DNA from: Chryseobacterium sp. FH1
GTDB lineage: Bacteria > Bacteroidota > Bacteroidia > Flavobacteriales > Weeksellaceae
DNA length: 64,000 bases
Direction of reading: 5' to 3'
NCBI RefSeq assembly: GCF_000735135.1
Contig: NZ_JPLZ01000008.1
Location: 35,726 to 99,725, forward strand
Shown: in pieces, positions 27,946 through 36,180 of the stretch
Layout of the letters: each line of letters opens with the position of its first letter
Numbering within the stretch: the first letter of the stretch is position 1
Notes under the pieces: generated by a model
Told to the model about the DNA's origin: nothing
What the model saw: only the letters and a program-made list of their open reading frames with translations
Database searches by the model: none
Made by a program: the position numbers and the translations under genes

Positions 27946-29181
27946 ATGAAAAGAGTTGTAATTACCGGAATGGGAGCCGTAACACCTTTGGGAAATGACG
28001 TTGAAACGTTTTGGAAAAACAGTCTTGCCGGAGAAAGTGGCGCTGCAACCATTACGCACTTCAATCCGGAAAAATTCAAAGTTCAGTTTGCTGCGGAGGT
28101 AAAAAATTTCACGCCAGAAAAATATCTGGACAGAAACGAAATCAAACGAAGCGATCTTTTCACACAATTTGCAATCTATGCTTCAGCAGAAGCAATGGAA
28201 GATTCCGGTTTGGATTTGACAAATATTGACCCTTTTGACATTGGTGTGATTTGGGGAACGGGGCAAGGTGGCATGCAGACTTTTGAAGATGATGTCGTAG
28301 CATTTGCTACAGGCGATGGAACGCCAAGATTCAGTCCGTTCTTTGTTCCCAAACTGATTGCCAATATGGCTTCTGGAATGATCTCGATGAAATATGGATT
28401 GCGTGGCATCAATTATACAACGGTTTCCGCTTGTGCCACTGCGAACACAGCGTTTATGGATGCTTTCAATTACATCCGTTGGGGAAAGGCGAAAATCATC
28501 GTTAGCGGTGGTTCGGAAGCGCCGATTACGCAGGCTTCTGTTGGCGGATTCTCATCGATGAAAGCAATGTCCACAAGAAATGACGATCCAAAAGTAGCAA
28601 GCCGACCTTACGATACAGAACGTGACGGTTTCATAATGGGAGAAGGCGCTGGAGCATTGATTCTTGAAGAATACGAACACGCCAAAGCAAGGGGTGCAAA
28701 AATCTATGCAGAACTAATTGGTGCAGCAATGACTGCCGATGCTTATCATATGACCGCTCCACATCCGGAAGGGATTGGCGCGGCAAAATCTATGGAATTG
28801 GCGCTTGAAGATGCAAACATCACTTCCGACCAGGTCGATTATTTGAATCCGCACGCCACCTCTACCCCACTTGGAGATTTGGCAGAACTGAACGCCGTTA
28901 CTAAGGTTTTCAAAGGAAGTCCGAATCTGGATATCAGCGCTACCAAATCTATGACAGGACATTTGCTGGGAGCAGCCGGCGCAGTCGAAGCGATATTGTG
29001 TATCAAAGCGATTCAGAACAGCATTATTCCACCGACCATCAATATTTCAAATCTGGATGAGAATATCCCGGAAGGCATTCATATCGTGACTGAACCTAAA
29101 GAAAAAGAAATCAATATTGCGATGAGCAACGCTTTTGGTTTTGGTGGGCATAACTCGACGGTTATATTCAGGAAAATTTAA
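27946..29181 (+). CDS. fabF: Beta-ketoacyl-ACP synthase II (FabF)
   Basis: A 411-residue condensing enzyme of fatty acid elongation. The Cys-His-His triad is complete: Cys163 in VSACATANTA, His303 in NPHATSTPLGD and His339 in MTGHLLGAAG. It joins malonyl-ACP to an acyl-ACP. It is not next to acpP or other fab genes, so it may be a second FabF copy with a special role, perhaps with the thioesterase and TetR regulator upstream. Confidence 0.92.
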   Translation: MKRVVITGMGAVTPLGNDVETFWKNSLAGESGAATITHFNPEKFKVQFAAEVKNFTPEKYLDRNEIKRSDLFTQFAIYASAEAMEDSGLDLTNIDPFDIGVIWGTGQGGMQTFEDDVVAFATGDGTPRFSPFFVPKLIANMASGMISMKYGLRGINYTTVSACATANTAFMDAFNYIRWGKAKIIVSGGSEAPITQASVGGFSSMKAMSTRNDDPKVASRPYDTERDGFIMGEGAGALILEEYEHAKARGAKIYAELIGAAMTADAYHMTAPHPEGIGAAKSMELALEDANITSDQVDYLNPHATSTPLGDLAELNAVTKVFKGSPNLDISATKSMTGHLLGAAGAVEAILCIKAIQNSIIPPTINISNLDENIPEGIHIVTEPKEKEINIAMSNAFGFGGHNSTVIFRKI

Positions 29182-29184
29182 AAA

Positions 29185-29291
29185 AACCACATAGACACAT
29201 AGATAAAAGAGTCTTAAAGATTCAATAATCAAGATTAAATAGAAAAGCTATTTTTCCTTTTTTAAGTTTAAAAACTATGTGTCATGTGGTT
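29185..29291. repeat. Palindromic intergenic repeat, second family, copy 1
   Basis: Left arm AACCACATAGACACATAG (29185-29202) and right arm CTATGTGTCATGTGGTT (29275-29291) are inverted, with a single-base gap, around an AT-rich core. It begins 3 bp after the fabF stop codon. A second, more decayed copy is at 60088. Confidence 0.65.
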
Positions 29292-29308
29292 AAAATTATT
29301 TAAAATAA

Positions 29309-29336
29309 AAAAGGCTTAGTGAAAACTAAGCCTTTT
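29309..29336 (-). terminator. Bidirectional terminator between fabF and the heme oxygenase gene
   Basis: A perfect 12-bp stem (AAAAGGCTTAGT with ACTAAGCCTTTT, loop GAAA), flanked by A and T runs. It serves the minus-strand gene and probably fabF. Confidence 0.85.
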
Positions 29337-29353
29337 ATATAGTAGAAATCTTA

Positions 29354-29884
29354 TTATTTCTGTGTGTGATTGATATCGTTTCTGTGTTCCATTATTTCAA
29401 GATTGGCATCCACAAAATAAGCACTTCCGAAACCATTCACATAAGCACCTTTCACAGGATGAAGCGCAACTAGGATGAAATCTGTCATTTCGTTCAGAAC
29501 ATCTACAATCTTTCCGTGTCTTTCTTTCAGTTTTCCAACAATATTGTTCCAGTCAGCAGAATCCCTTTCAATTTGAGAAGTAGAAACCTCAACAGTCAGT
29601 CTTTCTCTTGCGTAAACCTGTTTTGTAGCAGACTCATCCTCGATAAACATTGCAGAAACTTTTCTACCTTCCGCAAGATTCTTCGTGTGCTTTGCCATAA
29701 AAGAAACCAAAATGTAGAATTTGTTTTCAATTTCTACAAACGGTGCGTAGCTCGCATTCGGCGTTCCTTCTGCATCTACAGTTGCCAAAGTTACGCTAAG
29801 GGTTTTAGCGATTAATTCTTTTACTTTCGGCGCAACTGGCTTTGCATCTCTTTTTGCTTCTTGTGTATGTGTACTTTCACTCAT
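29354..29884 (-). CDS. HugZ/HutZ family heme oxygenase-like protein
   Basis: A 176-residue split-barrel (pyridoxamine-phosphate-oxidase fold) protein. The pattern follows HutZ/HugZ heme-degrading enzymes: LATVDAEGTPNASYAPF, FYILVSFMAKHTKNL, FIEDESATKQVYARERLT, LKERHGKIVD and VKGAYVNGFGSAYFVD. These bind heme and release iron for use as nutrient. It is divergent from an AraC-type regulator and a siderophore-interacting reductase, which supports a role in iron acquisition. A TATTTTTG promoter box lies upstream. Confidence 0.82.
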   Translation of the reverse strand: MSESTHTQEAKRDAKPVAPKVKELIAKTLSVTLATVDAEGTPNASYAPFVEIENKFYILVSFMAKHTKNLAEGRKVSAMFIEDESATKQVYARERLTVEVSTSQIERDSADWNNIVGKLKERHGKIVDVLNEMTDFILVALHPVKGAYVNGFGSAYFVDANLEIMEHRNDINHTQK

Positions 29885-29912
29885 AATTTAAATTTATTAT
29901 TAATTTGATACG

Positions 29913-29920
29913 CAAAAATA
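29913..29920 (-). promoter_or_regulatory. Promoter -7 box (TATTTTTG) of the heme oxygenase gene
   Basis: TAnnTTTG match on the minus strand, 28 bp before the start codon at 29884. Confidence 0.55.
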
Positions 29921-30023
29921 GCTATTTAGAATCGAACCAAATAATTTTCTGTTATGTATAATTTCATATCTTTAAAATTATCAGTAAAAGAATTATTGAA
30001 TAATTTTACTCTTTCCTTTTAAA

Positions 30024-30887
30024 ATGAACAGAAACATCCCGACATATCATCTCAATGACATCACGAAAGAAGGATTGGTATTTGAACTTGTAAGGGAAAC
30101 TTCTGAGAAAGCACACAAAGATATCGAGGAAAAAGGTGTCCACAGAGACAGTCATTATCTTTTTCTTTTCCTGCAAAGCGGTAAAGCAGAAGGTATGGTA
30201 GATTTCAGAAATTTCGAAGCAGAAGCTCCATCAGTTTTCTGCATAATGCCCGGGCAAGTTCATTACTCAAAAAGTTTTGACTTCTGTGGCTGGTTTTTAG
30301 CCGTCAATTCCGACTTGGTTCCGAATGAAGTTCGTGCCGTTTTTGAGGAGTCGCTTTTTCCAATTCTTCCTTTAAAAATAGAATCTGAATTTGCAAAAAC
30401 CCTTGATAATTGTGCTCAACTTCTTTATTTGTATCATAAAAATAAAAAAACCGATTTAAACATAGCTCAGTCTCTTCTGGATGCTTACATCGGAATGCTG
30501 ACTTCGGTCTTTGCTGAGAATTCTAATCAGGAAGAGATAAAGGAAAGTCGTGCCCTGAAACTGACAAGACAATTTAAAACGCTTGTAAAGCACAATTTCA
30601 AGACCTTGAAAAGTCCATCATCTTACGCTGAATTAATGAGTATTTCTCCGACCTATCTGACAGAAGTTGTCAAAGATATTACTGGAAAGCCAGCAGGATA
30701 TTGGATTCAGCAGGAAATTATCATTGAGGCAAAACGCCTGCTTTTTTACACGGATTTGACAGTGAAAGAAATTGCCAATAAACTCGGTTATGATGACTAC
30801 GCCTACTTTTCGCGGATGTTTTCGAAACTGACAAAACAGTCTGCCTTGGATTTCAGAAAGAAAAATAAAATGGAGTTTCCTGAATAA
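30024..30887 (+). CDS. AraC family transcriptional regulator
   Basis: A 287-residue cytoplasmic regulator with an N-terminal cupin-like sensing domain (about 1-160) and a C-terminal AraC double helix-turn-helix (about 185-285: SYAELMSISPTYLTEVVKDITGKP, VKEIANKLGYDDYAYFSRMFSKLTKQS). It lies between the divergent HugZ-like gene and a siderophore-interacting protein gene 87 bp downstream, so it probably controls iron or heme use. The inducer is unknown. Confidence 0.88.
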   Translation: MNRNIPTYHLNDITKEGLVFELVRETSEKAHKDIEEKGVHRDSHYLFLFLQSGKAEGMVDFRNFEAEAPSVFCIMPGQVHYSKSFDFCGWFLAVNSDLVPNEVRAVFEESLFPILPLKIESEFAKTLDNCAQLLYLYHKNKKTDLNIAQSLLDAYIGMLTSVFAENSNQEEIKESRALKLTRQFKTLVKHNFKTLKSPSSYAELMSISPTYLTEVVKDITGKPAGYWIQQEIIIEAKRLLFYTDLTVKEIANKLGYDDYAYFSRMFSKLTKQSALDFRKKNKMEFPE

Positions 30888-30974
30888 ATTTACCTCAAAA
30901 AGTCCAATCACTTCCTCGAAATAGCTATCGTTTTCCTTTGTCTATCTGATTTTCTTTGTAGAAAATTATTGATT

Positions 30975-31694
30975 ATGCCAAGTATGCCAAAATGGTTGAA
31001 TGATACGATGGAAAACATCTTCGCTTCCAAATATATCCGTGAAACAACCGTCATAGAAACAGAAAACATTGCTGACCATTTAAAAAGAATCAAATTCTCC
31101 GGTAATCTCCTCGGTTTGGAATATAAACCAGGATATTCCATCGAATTCCGGGTGAATGATACTGATTACCGCAAGTATACGCCCTATAATTATGATAAAG
31201 CTGAAGGTACTTTTGAGATTCTGTGTCATCTTCACGGCAATGCTTCCGGTTGTGATTTTATAGAGAATTTAAAAGTCGGAGAAACGATAAAATATATCAT
31301 TCCGAGGGGAAAAGATATGTTCAAATGTGATTTTAAACATCATATCGTCATTGGTGACGAGACTTCTTTAGGAGTCGCTTTGTCAATAAAATATGAAACA
31401 GAAGGTTACGGCTATTATTCTTTCGACAGTATTTTTGAACTGGATGACCATCAGGTCCTGAAAGAACTCAACTTATATGGAAATCATACTTTGAAAAATG
31501 AACCTGAGAAAATCCTTGAATCTATAGATATTCTTTTCAAAGAAGGTATCATTGAGCTTGATAATGCAGCATTTTACATTACCGGAAATGGGAAAACATT
31601 GCGGAAAATCCGCAAATCATTGAAAGAAAATAACATATCTGGTCATCAGATTTTTTCCCAAGCTTACTGGATAGAAGGTAAAAAAGGATTGTGA
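30975..31694 (+). CDS. Siderophore-interacting protein (FAD/NAD(P)H ferric-siderophore reductase)
   Basis: A 239-residue cytoplasmic flavoprotein. The FAD-binding RxYTPY motif is at residues 66-71 and the NAD(P)H-side signature HIVIGDETSLGVAL lies mid-protein, as in ViuB/FpuA-type reductases that free iron from imported siderophores. The ATG at 30975 is preferred over the TTG two codons earlier. It forms an iron-related group with the AraC regulator upstream and the divergent heme oxygenase-like gene. Confidence 0.85.
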   Translation: MPSMPKWLNDTMENIFASKYIRETTVIETENIADHLKRIKFSGNLLGLEYKPGYSIEFRVNDTDYRKYTPYNYDKAEGTFEILCHLHGNASGCDFIENLKVGETIKYIIPRGKDMFKCDFKHHIVIGDETSLGVALSIKYETEGYGYYSFDSIFELDDHQVLKELNLYGNHTLKNEPEKILESIDILFKEGIIELDNAAFYITGNGKTLRKIRKSLKENNISGHQIFSQAYWIEGKKGL

Positions 31695-31738
31695 AATAAA
31701 AACCTGTGCCCCGAATTTTTTATGTAAAACTAAAATCG

Positions 31739-31746
31739 TAATTTTG
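31739..31746 (+). promoter_or_regulatory. Promoter -7 box (TAATTTTG) of ahcY
   Basis: Exact TAnnTTTG match 45 bp before the ahcY start. Confidence 0.6.
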
Positions 31747-31791
31747 CATTTGGTTTTCAAAACTGATTTTTAAATTTATTTAATTATAAAT

Positions 31792-33105
31792 ATGAGCACA
31801 ACAACACAATACGTTCCTTATAAAGTTAAGGATATTTCCTTAGCAGAATGGGGAAGAAAAGAAATTACTTTGGCGGAAGCTGAGATGCCAGGTTTGATGT
31901 CTATCCGTGAAGAATTCGGACCATCTCAACCACTTAAAGGTGCAAGAATCGCAGGATGTCTTCACATGACGATCCAGACTGCAGTTTTGATCGAAACTTT
32001 GGTTGCTCTTGGTGCTGAAGTGACTTGGTCTTCTTGTAATATCTTCTCTACTCAGGACCACGCTGCTGCGGCAATCGCTGCTGCTGGAATACCGGTTTAC
32101 GCTTGGAAAGGTCTTAACGAAGAAGATTTTGACTGGTGTATCGAGCAGACTCTTTTCTTTGGTGAAGACAGAAAACCATTGAATATGATCCTTGATGACG
32201 GTGGAGATTTGACAAACATGGTTTTTGACAGATACCCGGAATTCACAAAAGACATCAAAGGACTTTCTGAGGAAACCACAACTGGTGTTCACAGATTGTA
32301 CGAAAGAATGAAAAACGGAACTTTGGTAATGCCTGCGATCAACGTAAATGATTCTGTTACCAAATCTAAATTCGATAACAAATATGGTTGTAAAGAATCT
32401 GCAGTAGATGCTGTAAGAAGGGCGACAGACCTTATGTTGGCTGGAAAAAGAGTTGTGGTTTGCGGCTACGGAGACGTTGGAAAAGGAACTGCGGCTTCTT
32501 TCAGAGGTGCTGGCTCTATCGTAACTGTAACTGAAATTGACCCAATTTGTGCGCTACAAGCGGCAATGGACGGATACGAAGTGAAAAGATTGGATACGGT
32601 TGTTGACAATGCAGATATCATTATCACGACGACTGGAAATTACAACATCGTGAGAGGAAACCATTTCCTTAAAATGAAAGATAAAGCAGTAGTTTGTAAC
32701 ATCGGTCACTTCGACAACGAGATCGATATGGCGTGGTTGAACGAAAACTACGGTCACACAAAATCTGAAGTGAAGCCTCAAGTTGACATCTACACCATCG
32801 AAGGTAAAGAAGTCATCATCCTTGCAGAAGGAAGATTGGTAAACCTAGGTTGCGCAACTGGCCACCCAAGTTTTGTAATGTCTAACTCATTCAGTAACCA
32901 GACCTTAGCTCAAATCGAACTTTGGACCAACTCTGAAGCGTACGGAAACGAAGTTTATATGTTGCCAAAACATTTGGACGAGAAAGTAGCAGAATTGCAC
33001 CTTAAGAAATTAAGCGTAGAATTGGAAACCCTTACACCAGAACAAGCAGACTACATCGGCGTTGACGTGAAAGGACCTTTCAAACCAGAATATTACAGAT
33101 ACTAA
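31792..33105 (+). CDS. ahcY: Adenosylhomocysteinase (S-adenosyl-L-homocysteine hydrolase)
   Basis: A 437-residue cytoplasmic enzyme that splits S-adenosylhomocysteine into adenosine and homocysteine, removing the by-product of methylation. Signatures include the NAD-binding [12 protein letters not shown] near residues 223-234, [14 protein letters not shown], and the C-terminal [11 protein letters not shown]. It stands alone with its own promoter and terminator. GC-richer codon choices than its neighbours are consistent with high expression. Confidence 0.97.
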   Translation: MSTTTQYVPYKVKDISLAEWGRKEITLAEAEMPGLMSIREEFGPSQPLKGARIAGCLHMTIQTAVLIETLVALGAEVTWSSCNIFSTQDHAAAAIAAAGIPVYAWKGLNEEDFDWCIEQTLFFGEDRKPLNMILDDGGDLTNMVFDRYPEFTKDIKGLSEETTTGVHRLYERMKNGTLVMPAINVNDSVTKSKFDNKYGCKESAVDAVRRATDLMLAGKRVVVCGYGDVGKGTAASFRGAGSIVTVTEIDPICALQAAMDGYEVKRLDTVVDNADIIITTTGNYNIVRGNHFLKMKDKAVVCNIGHFDNEIDMAWLNENYGHTKSEVKPQVDIYTIEGKEVIILAEGRLVNLGCATGHPSFVMSNSFSNQTLAQIELWTNSEAYGNEVYMLPKHLDEKVAELHLKKLSVELETLTPEQADYIGVDVKGPFKPEYYRY

Positions 33106-33129
33106 GATTTTTAATATTAAAGTATATAG

Positions 33130-33162
33130 AAACTCTCCAAATTTTTTGGGGAGTTTTTTTTA
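33130..33162 (+). terminator. Terminator of ahcY
   Basis: AACTCTCC pairs with GGGGAGTT around a T-rich loop and is followed by eight T residues. Confidence 0.85.
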
Positions 33163-33192
33163 TCTTTACAACATTCTAATAACTAAATTCTT

Positions 33193-35013
33193 ATGAAAAT
33201 TAAATTTACCTTTTTAATGATTCTTTTTTGTGCCTTTTCTTTTGCGCAAAATGAGTTTATTACATTGTGGCAACCCGGTAAACCATACGAGGGTGCTACT
33301 ACCACTCAAATTTACTTTTCCGGAGTCGGGAATAATTACACAATTTACTGGGAAGAGGTGGGAAACCCTTCTCATAACGGAACTTTAGCAAATGTTACAA
33401 CATTAGAAAACACTACCAAGCTAATTAATTTCGGAACAGGAATATCTACTGATTCTCAATACCTTATAAAAGTTAGTAATGGTATTGGAAATTTTCATCG
33501 ATTCAATGGTTATAGTATAGATCGCGATAAATTACTGGAGGTTAAGCAATGGGGAAATATAAAATGGTCAAACATGTTTTTTGCATTCAATGGATGTTCT
33601 AATTTAGATATTACGGCTACTGACGTTCCTGATTTATCTGGTGTTACAAATTTAAGTGCCATGTTTCAAGAATGTAATAATTTAAAAGGAAACTCTTCTT
33701 TTAATCTATGGAATACTTCTAACATTACCGATATGGGTGGAATGTTTATTAGAGCTAAAAATTTCAATCAAGATATAGGTAATTGGAACATATCTAATGT
33801 TACCGATTTGACAATTATGTTTGCAGAAGCCAATAATTTTAATCAAAACATTAGTGATTGGGATACCTCTAAAGTTACTGGAATGGCATCAATGTTTTCA
33901 AAAGCTAATAAGTTTAATCAAAATATTAGTAATTGGAATACTTCAAATGTCACAAATATGAGTGGAATGTTTAGTAGAGCAACCGATTTTAATCAAAATA
34001 TTAGTAATTGGGATACTTCTAAAGTTGTGAATATGGAATCTATGTTTTTCGAAGCCAGCAATTTTAATCAAGATATTGGAAATTGGAATACTTCAAAAGT
34101 AATTAACATGAGTGATATGTTTTGGAATGCAACAAATTTTAATCAAGATATTAGAAATTGGGATACTTCAAAAGTTTCAGATATGAGTAATATGTTTTTA
34201 GGCGCTAAAAACTTTAATCAGAACATTGGAAATTGGAACACTTCAAATGTTACAAAGATGGATGATATGTTTAATGATTGTAAAACTTTTAATCAGGATA
34301 TAGGAAATTGGAATACTTCAAATGTTACTGATATGAGTCAAATGTTTGCTAATACTGAAAGCTTTAATCAAAACTTAGGAAAGTGGGATACTTCAAAAGT
34401 GACTTTAATGTATGCAATGTTTTATAATTCTAGAGCATTTAATCAAAATATAGAAAACTGGAATACATCAAAGGTTACAGAGATTGATTATATGTTTTAT
34501 GATGCAACTTTATTCAATCAAAATTTAGGAAAATGGAATCTTAAAAACGTTAACTACATAGAAAAAATGTTTAAAAATTCAAATTTATCTTGTCAAAACT
34601 ATGACAAAATATTAATTGGCTGGGCAAATAATCCTGAAACTCCAAACGGTTTACAATTTATAGACAATGCCAACACGATCTATTCATCGCATGAGGCTGT
34701 CAATGCAAGAAATCATCTCATAAACACAAAAGGCTGGACCATCTCTGGAGACACATATGATCCCAATTGCGCCCTTTCAACAAACGAACTTCAAAACATA
34801 AAAATCCAAGTTTATCCTAATCCGGCTAAAGATTTCATCTTTATAAATAACATTCAAAACAGTAAAGATGTGGAAATCTACGACATGCAAGGGAAAATGG
34901 TAAAAAGACAGAAATATAATAACAACCAAATCTCTCTGAAAAATTTATCCAAAGGAATTTATATTCTGAAAATCCCATCAGAGAAATACACACAAAAGAT
35001 AATTATTGAGTAA
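33193..35013 (+). CDS. Secreted 25-residue-repeat (DUF285/BspA-like) protein with T9SS sorting domain
   Basis: A 606-residue exported protein with a signal peptide (ending FSFAQ). Residues ~185-460 contain eleven in-register 25-residue repeats of the form FNQ-[DN]I-x-NW-[ND]TS-xVT-xM-xxMF, the DUF285 surface-repeat signature, spaced exactly 75 bp. The C-terminus is a type A sorting domain (YPNPAKD, YDMQGK, GIYILKI). It is likely a surface or released adhesin. The gene is more AT-rich than its neighbours, and the uniform repeats could allow copy-number change by recombination. Confidence 0.88.
   Translation: MKIKFTFLMILFCAFSFAQNEFITLWQPGKPYEGATTTQIYFSGVGNNYTIYWEEVGNPSHNGTLANVTTLENTTKLINFGTGISTDSQYLIKVSNGIGNFHRFNGYSIDRDKLLEVKQWGNIKWSNMFFAFNGCSNLDITATDVPDLSGVTNLSAMFQECNNLKGNSSFNLWNTSNITDMGGMFIRAKNFNQDIGNWNISNVTDLTIMFAEANNFNQNISDWDTSKVTGMASMFSKANKFNQNISNWNTSNVTNMSGMFSRATDFNQNISNWDTSKVVNMESMFFEASNFNQDIGNWNTSKVINMSDMFWNATNFNQDIRNWDTSKVSDMSNMFLGAKNFNQNIGNWNTSNVTKMDDMFNDCKTFNQDIGNWNTSNVTDMSQMFANTESFNQNLGKWDTSKVTLMYAMFYNSRAFNQNIENWNTSKVTEIDYMFYDATLFNQNLGKWNLKNVNYIEKMFKNSNLSCQNYDKILIGWANNPETPNGLQFIDNANTIYSSHEAVNARNHLINTKGWTISGDTYDPNCALSTNELQNIKIQVYPNPAKDFIFINNIQNSKDVEIYDMQGKMVKRQKYNNNQISLKNLSKGIYILKIPSEKYTQKIIIE
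33761..34585 (+). repeat. 75-bp tandem coding repeats (eleven units)
   Basis: Successive TTyAATCAA-(A/G)A motifs occur every 75 bp from 33761 to 34511, encoding the 25-residue units. The spacing has no indel. Confidence 0.8.
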
Positions 35014-35069
35014 GCTATTCAAAAAAAGAATATATTTGATACTATTAAATAATAAAAAAACAAAAACTA

Positions 35070-35462
35070 ATGGCAAAACAAAAAGTATCAAACGCCTTCG
35101 TCGCGGCATCTTGGGTCGCACTGGGCGCAGGAATGATAGGCTTCATCGTGGGACTTGCACGCGCCGAAATGGAATTGAACGAGAAAGGCTACTACTTCAC
35201 CATCCTGCTCTACGGCTTGTTCGCAGTCGTTTCTTTGCAGAAAGCCGTTCGTGACAAGATGGAAAATATCAAAGTGACCGACATCTATTACGGACTTTGT
35301 TGGTTCGCCACTTTATCATCGATCGTTCTTCTCGTGATCGGACTTTGGAACGCCACGATTCTCCCAAGTGAAAAAGGATTTTATGCCTTTGCATTTTTGC
35401 TCGCCCTTTTCGGAGCCATTGCCGTTCAGAAAAATACGCGTGACAATATGCTGGAAGATTAA
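35070..35462 (+). CDS. YiaA/YiaB family inner membrane protein
   Basis: A 130-residue membrane protein with two YiaAB two-helix modules, hence four helices (ASWVALGAGMIGFIVGL, FTILLYGLFAVVSLQKAVRD, YYGLCWFATLSSIVLLVIGLWN, FYAFAFLLALFGAIAVQKNTRDN). The repeated QKxxRD ends mark each module. Function is unknown; YiaA is linked to stress in some bacteria. It lies 56 bp behind the repeat-protein gene and has a terminator at its end. Confidence 0.9.
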   Translation: MAKQKVSNAFVAASWVALGAGMIGFIVGLARAEMELNEKGYYFTILLYGLFAVVSLQKAVRDKMENIKVTDIYYGLCWFATLSSIVLLVIGLWNATILPSEKGFYAFAFLLALFGAIAVQKNTRDNMLED

Positions 35463-35486
35463 AAATTTAATTCAATAATATAGGTG

Positions 35487-35515
35487 AAACCTCTCAATCA
35501 TTTGGGAGGTTTTTA
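35487..35515 (+). terminator. Terminator after the yiaA-like gene
   Basis: AAACCTC pairs with GAGGTTT (stem 35487-35512), followed by T-rich DNA. Confidence 0.8.
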
Positions 35516-35542
35516 TATTTTTGAAAAAACTAGCTTAACTAA

Positions 35543-36124
35543 ATGAAAAAACTGATTCTACTCTTATTTACCTCTATTGTATTAAGTTCTTGCACAGTCA
35601 ATGGCTGGGGAGATGATTCTGAAAAAATGCCAGACCATTATCGTTATCGGGTAAAAACATTAGATAGCTTTCAAAATTTAAATCAAAATTTTATATATAA
35701 AATTACGGGAGAGCAACTATCCGAGGAACTTAAAAATCATCCAAAAGCAATTGTATATATCTTTACAAACGGCTCTTATTTGAGATTGAAGCCATTACAA
35801 GACTTTATTGATTTTGCCAAGGAAAAAGATTACAAATTGTTTTTTGTGATGGACGGTTATATGAATCTACGTCAAACCCTAGAAGAGCTAAGTAGTAACC
35901 CATCTCCAATATTTATTATTAATAGAAACGCTGATGAAGATAATTTCAAGCCAAGTTACGTAAGTCGTTTTGAAAATAGACTTAACGTCAATATCTTTGT
36001 AAAAGACAAAAAGATAACCTGCTTTAATTGCCTTCTCTATTTTGAAAATGGTGCGTTCATCAAAAGAATTGAAGAATACTCTGGCACAAAACCAAGAAAC
36101 AAAATTACATTCAATGGCAAATAA
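35543..36124 (+). CDS. Lipoprotein of unknown function
   Basis: A 193-residue protein with a lipobox ending VLSSC (Cys17). The central segment KAIVYIFTNGSYLRLKPLQDF with a later PSPIFIIN stretch resembles a thioredoxin-like alternation of strands and helices, but no CxxC pair is at the right place; the CFNC near the end (about residues 166-169) is probably not equivalent. I do not recognise a family. It sits between yiaA and pepD with its own short upstream region. Confidence 0.65.
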   Translation: MKKLILLLFTSIVLSSCTVNGWGDDSEKMPDHYRYRVKTLDSFQNLNQNFIYKITGEQLSEELKNHPKAIVYIFTNGSYLRLKPLQDFIDFAKEKDYKLFFVMDGYMNLRQTLEELSSNPSPIFIINRNADEDNFKPSYVSRFENRLNVNIFVKDKKITCFNCLLYFENGAFIKRIEEYSGTKPRNKITFNGK

Positions 36125-36180
36125 GCTTTTAGTTATAACTCTGTAATTAGTACCTTGCAACCTCAAAAAATTTCAAAAAA

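Noticed and set aside
33761..34585. CRISPR-like regular spacing of 75 bp
   Set aside because: The repeats are in one long reading frame and encode 25-residue protein units; there are no variable spacers between identical repeats.
35006..35254. ORF overlapping the yiaA-like gene in another frame
   Set aside because: Arg-rich shadow; the YiaA-like frame has clear family motifs.
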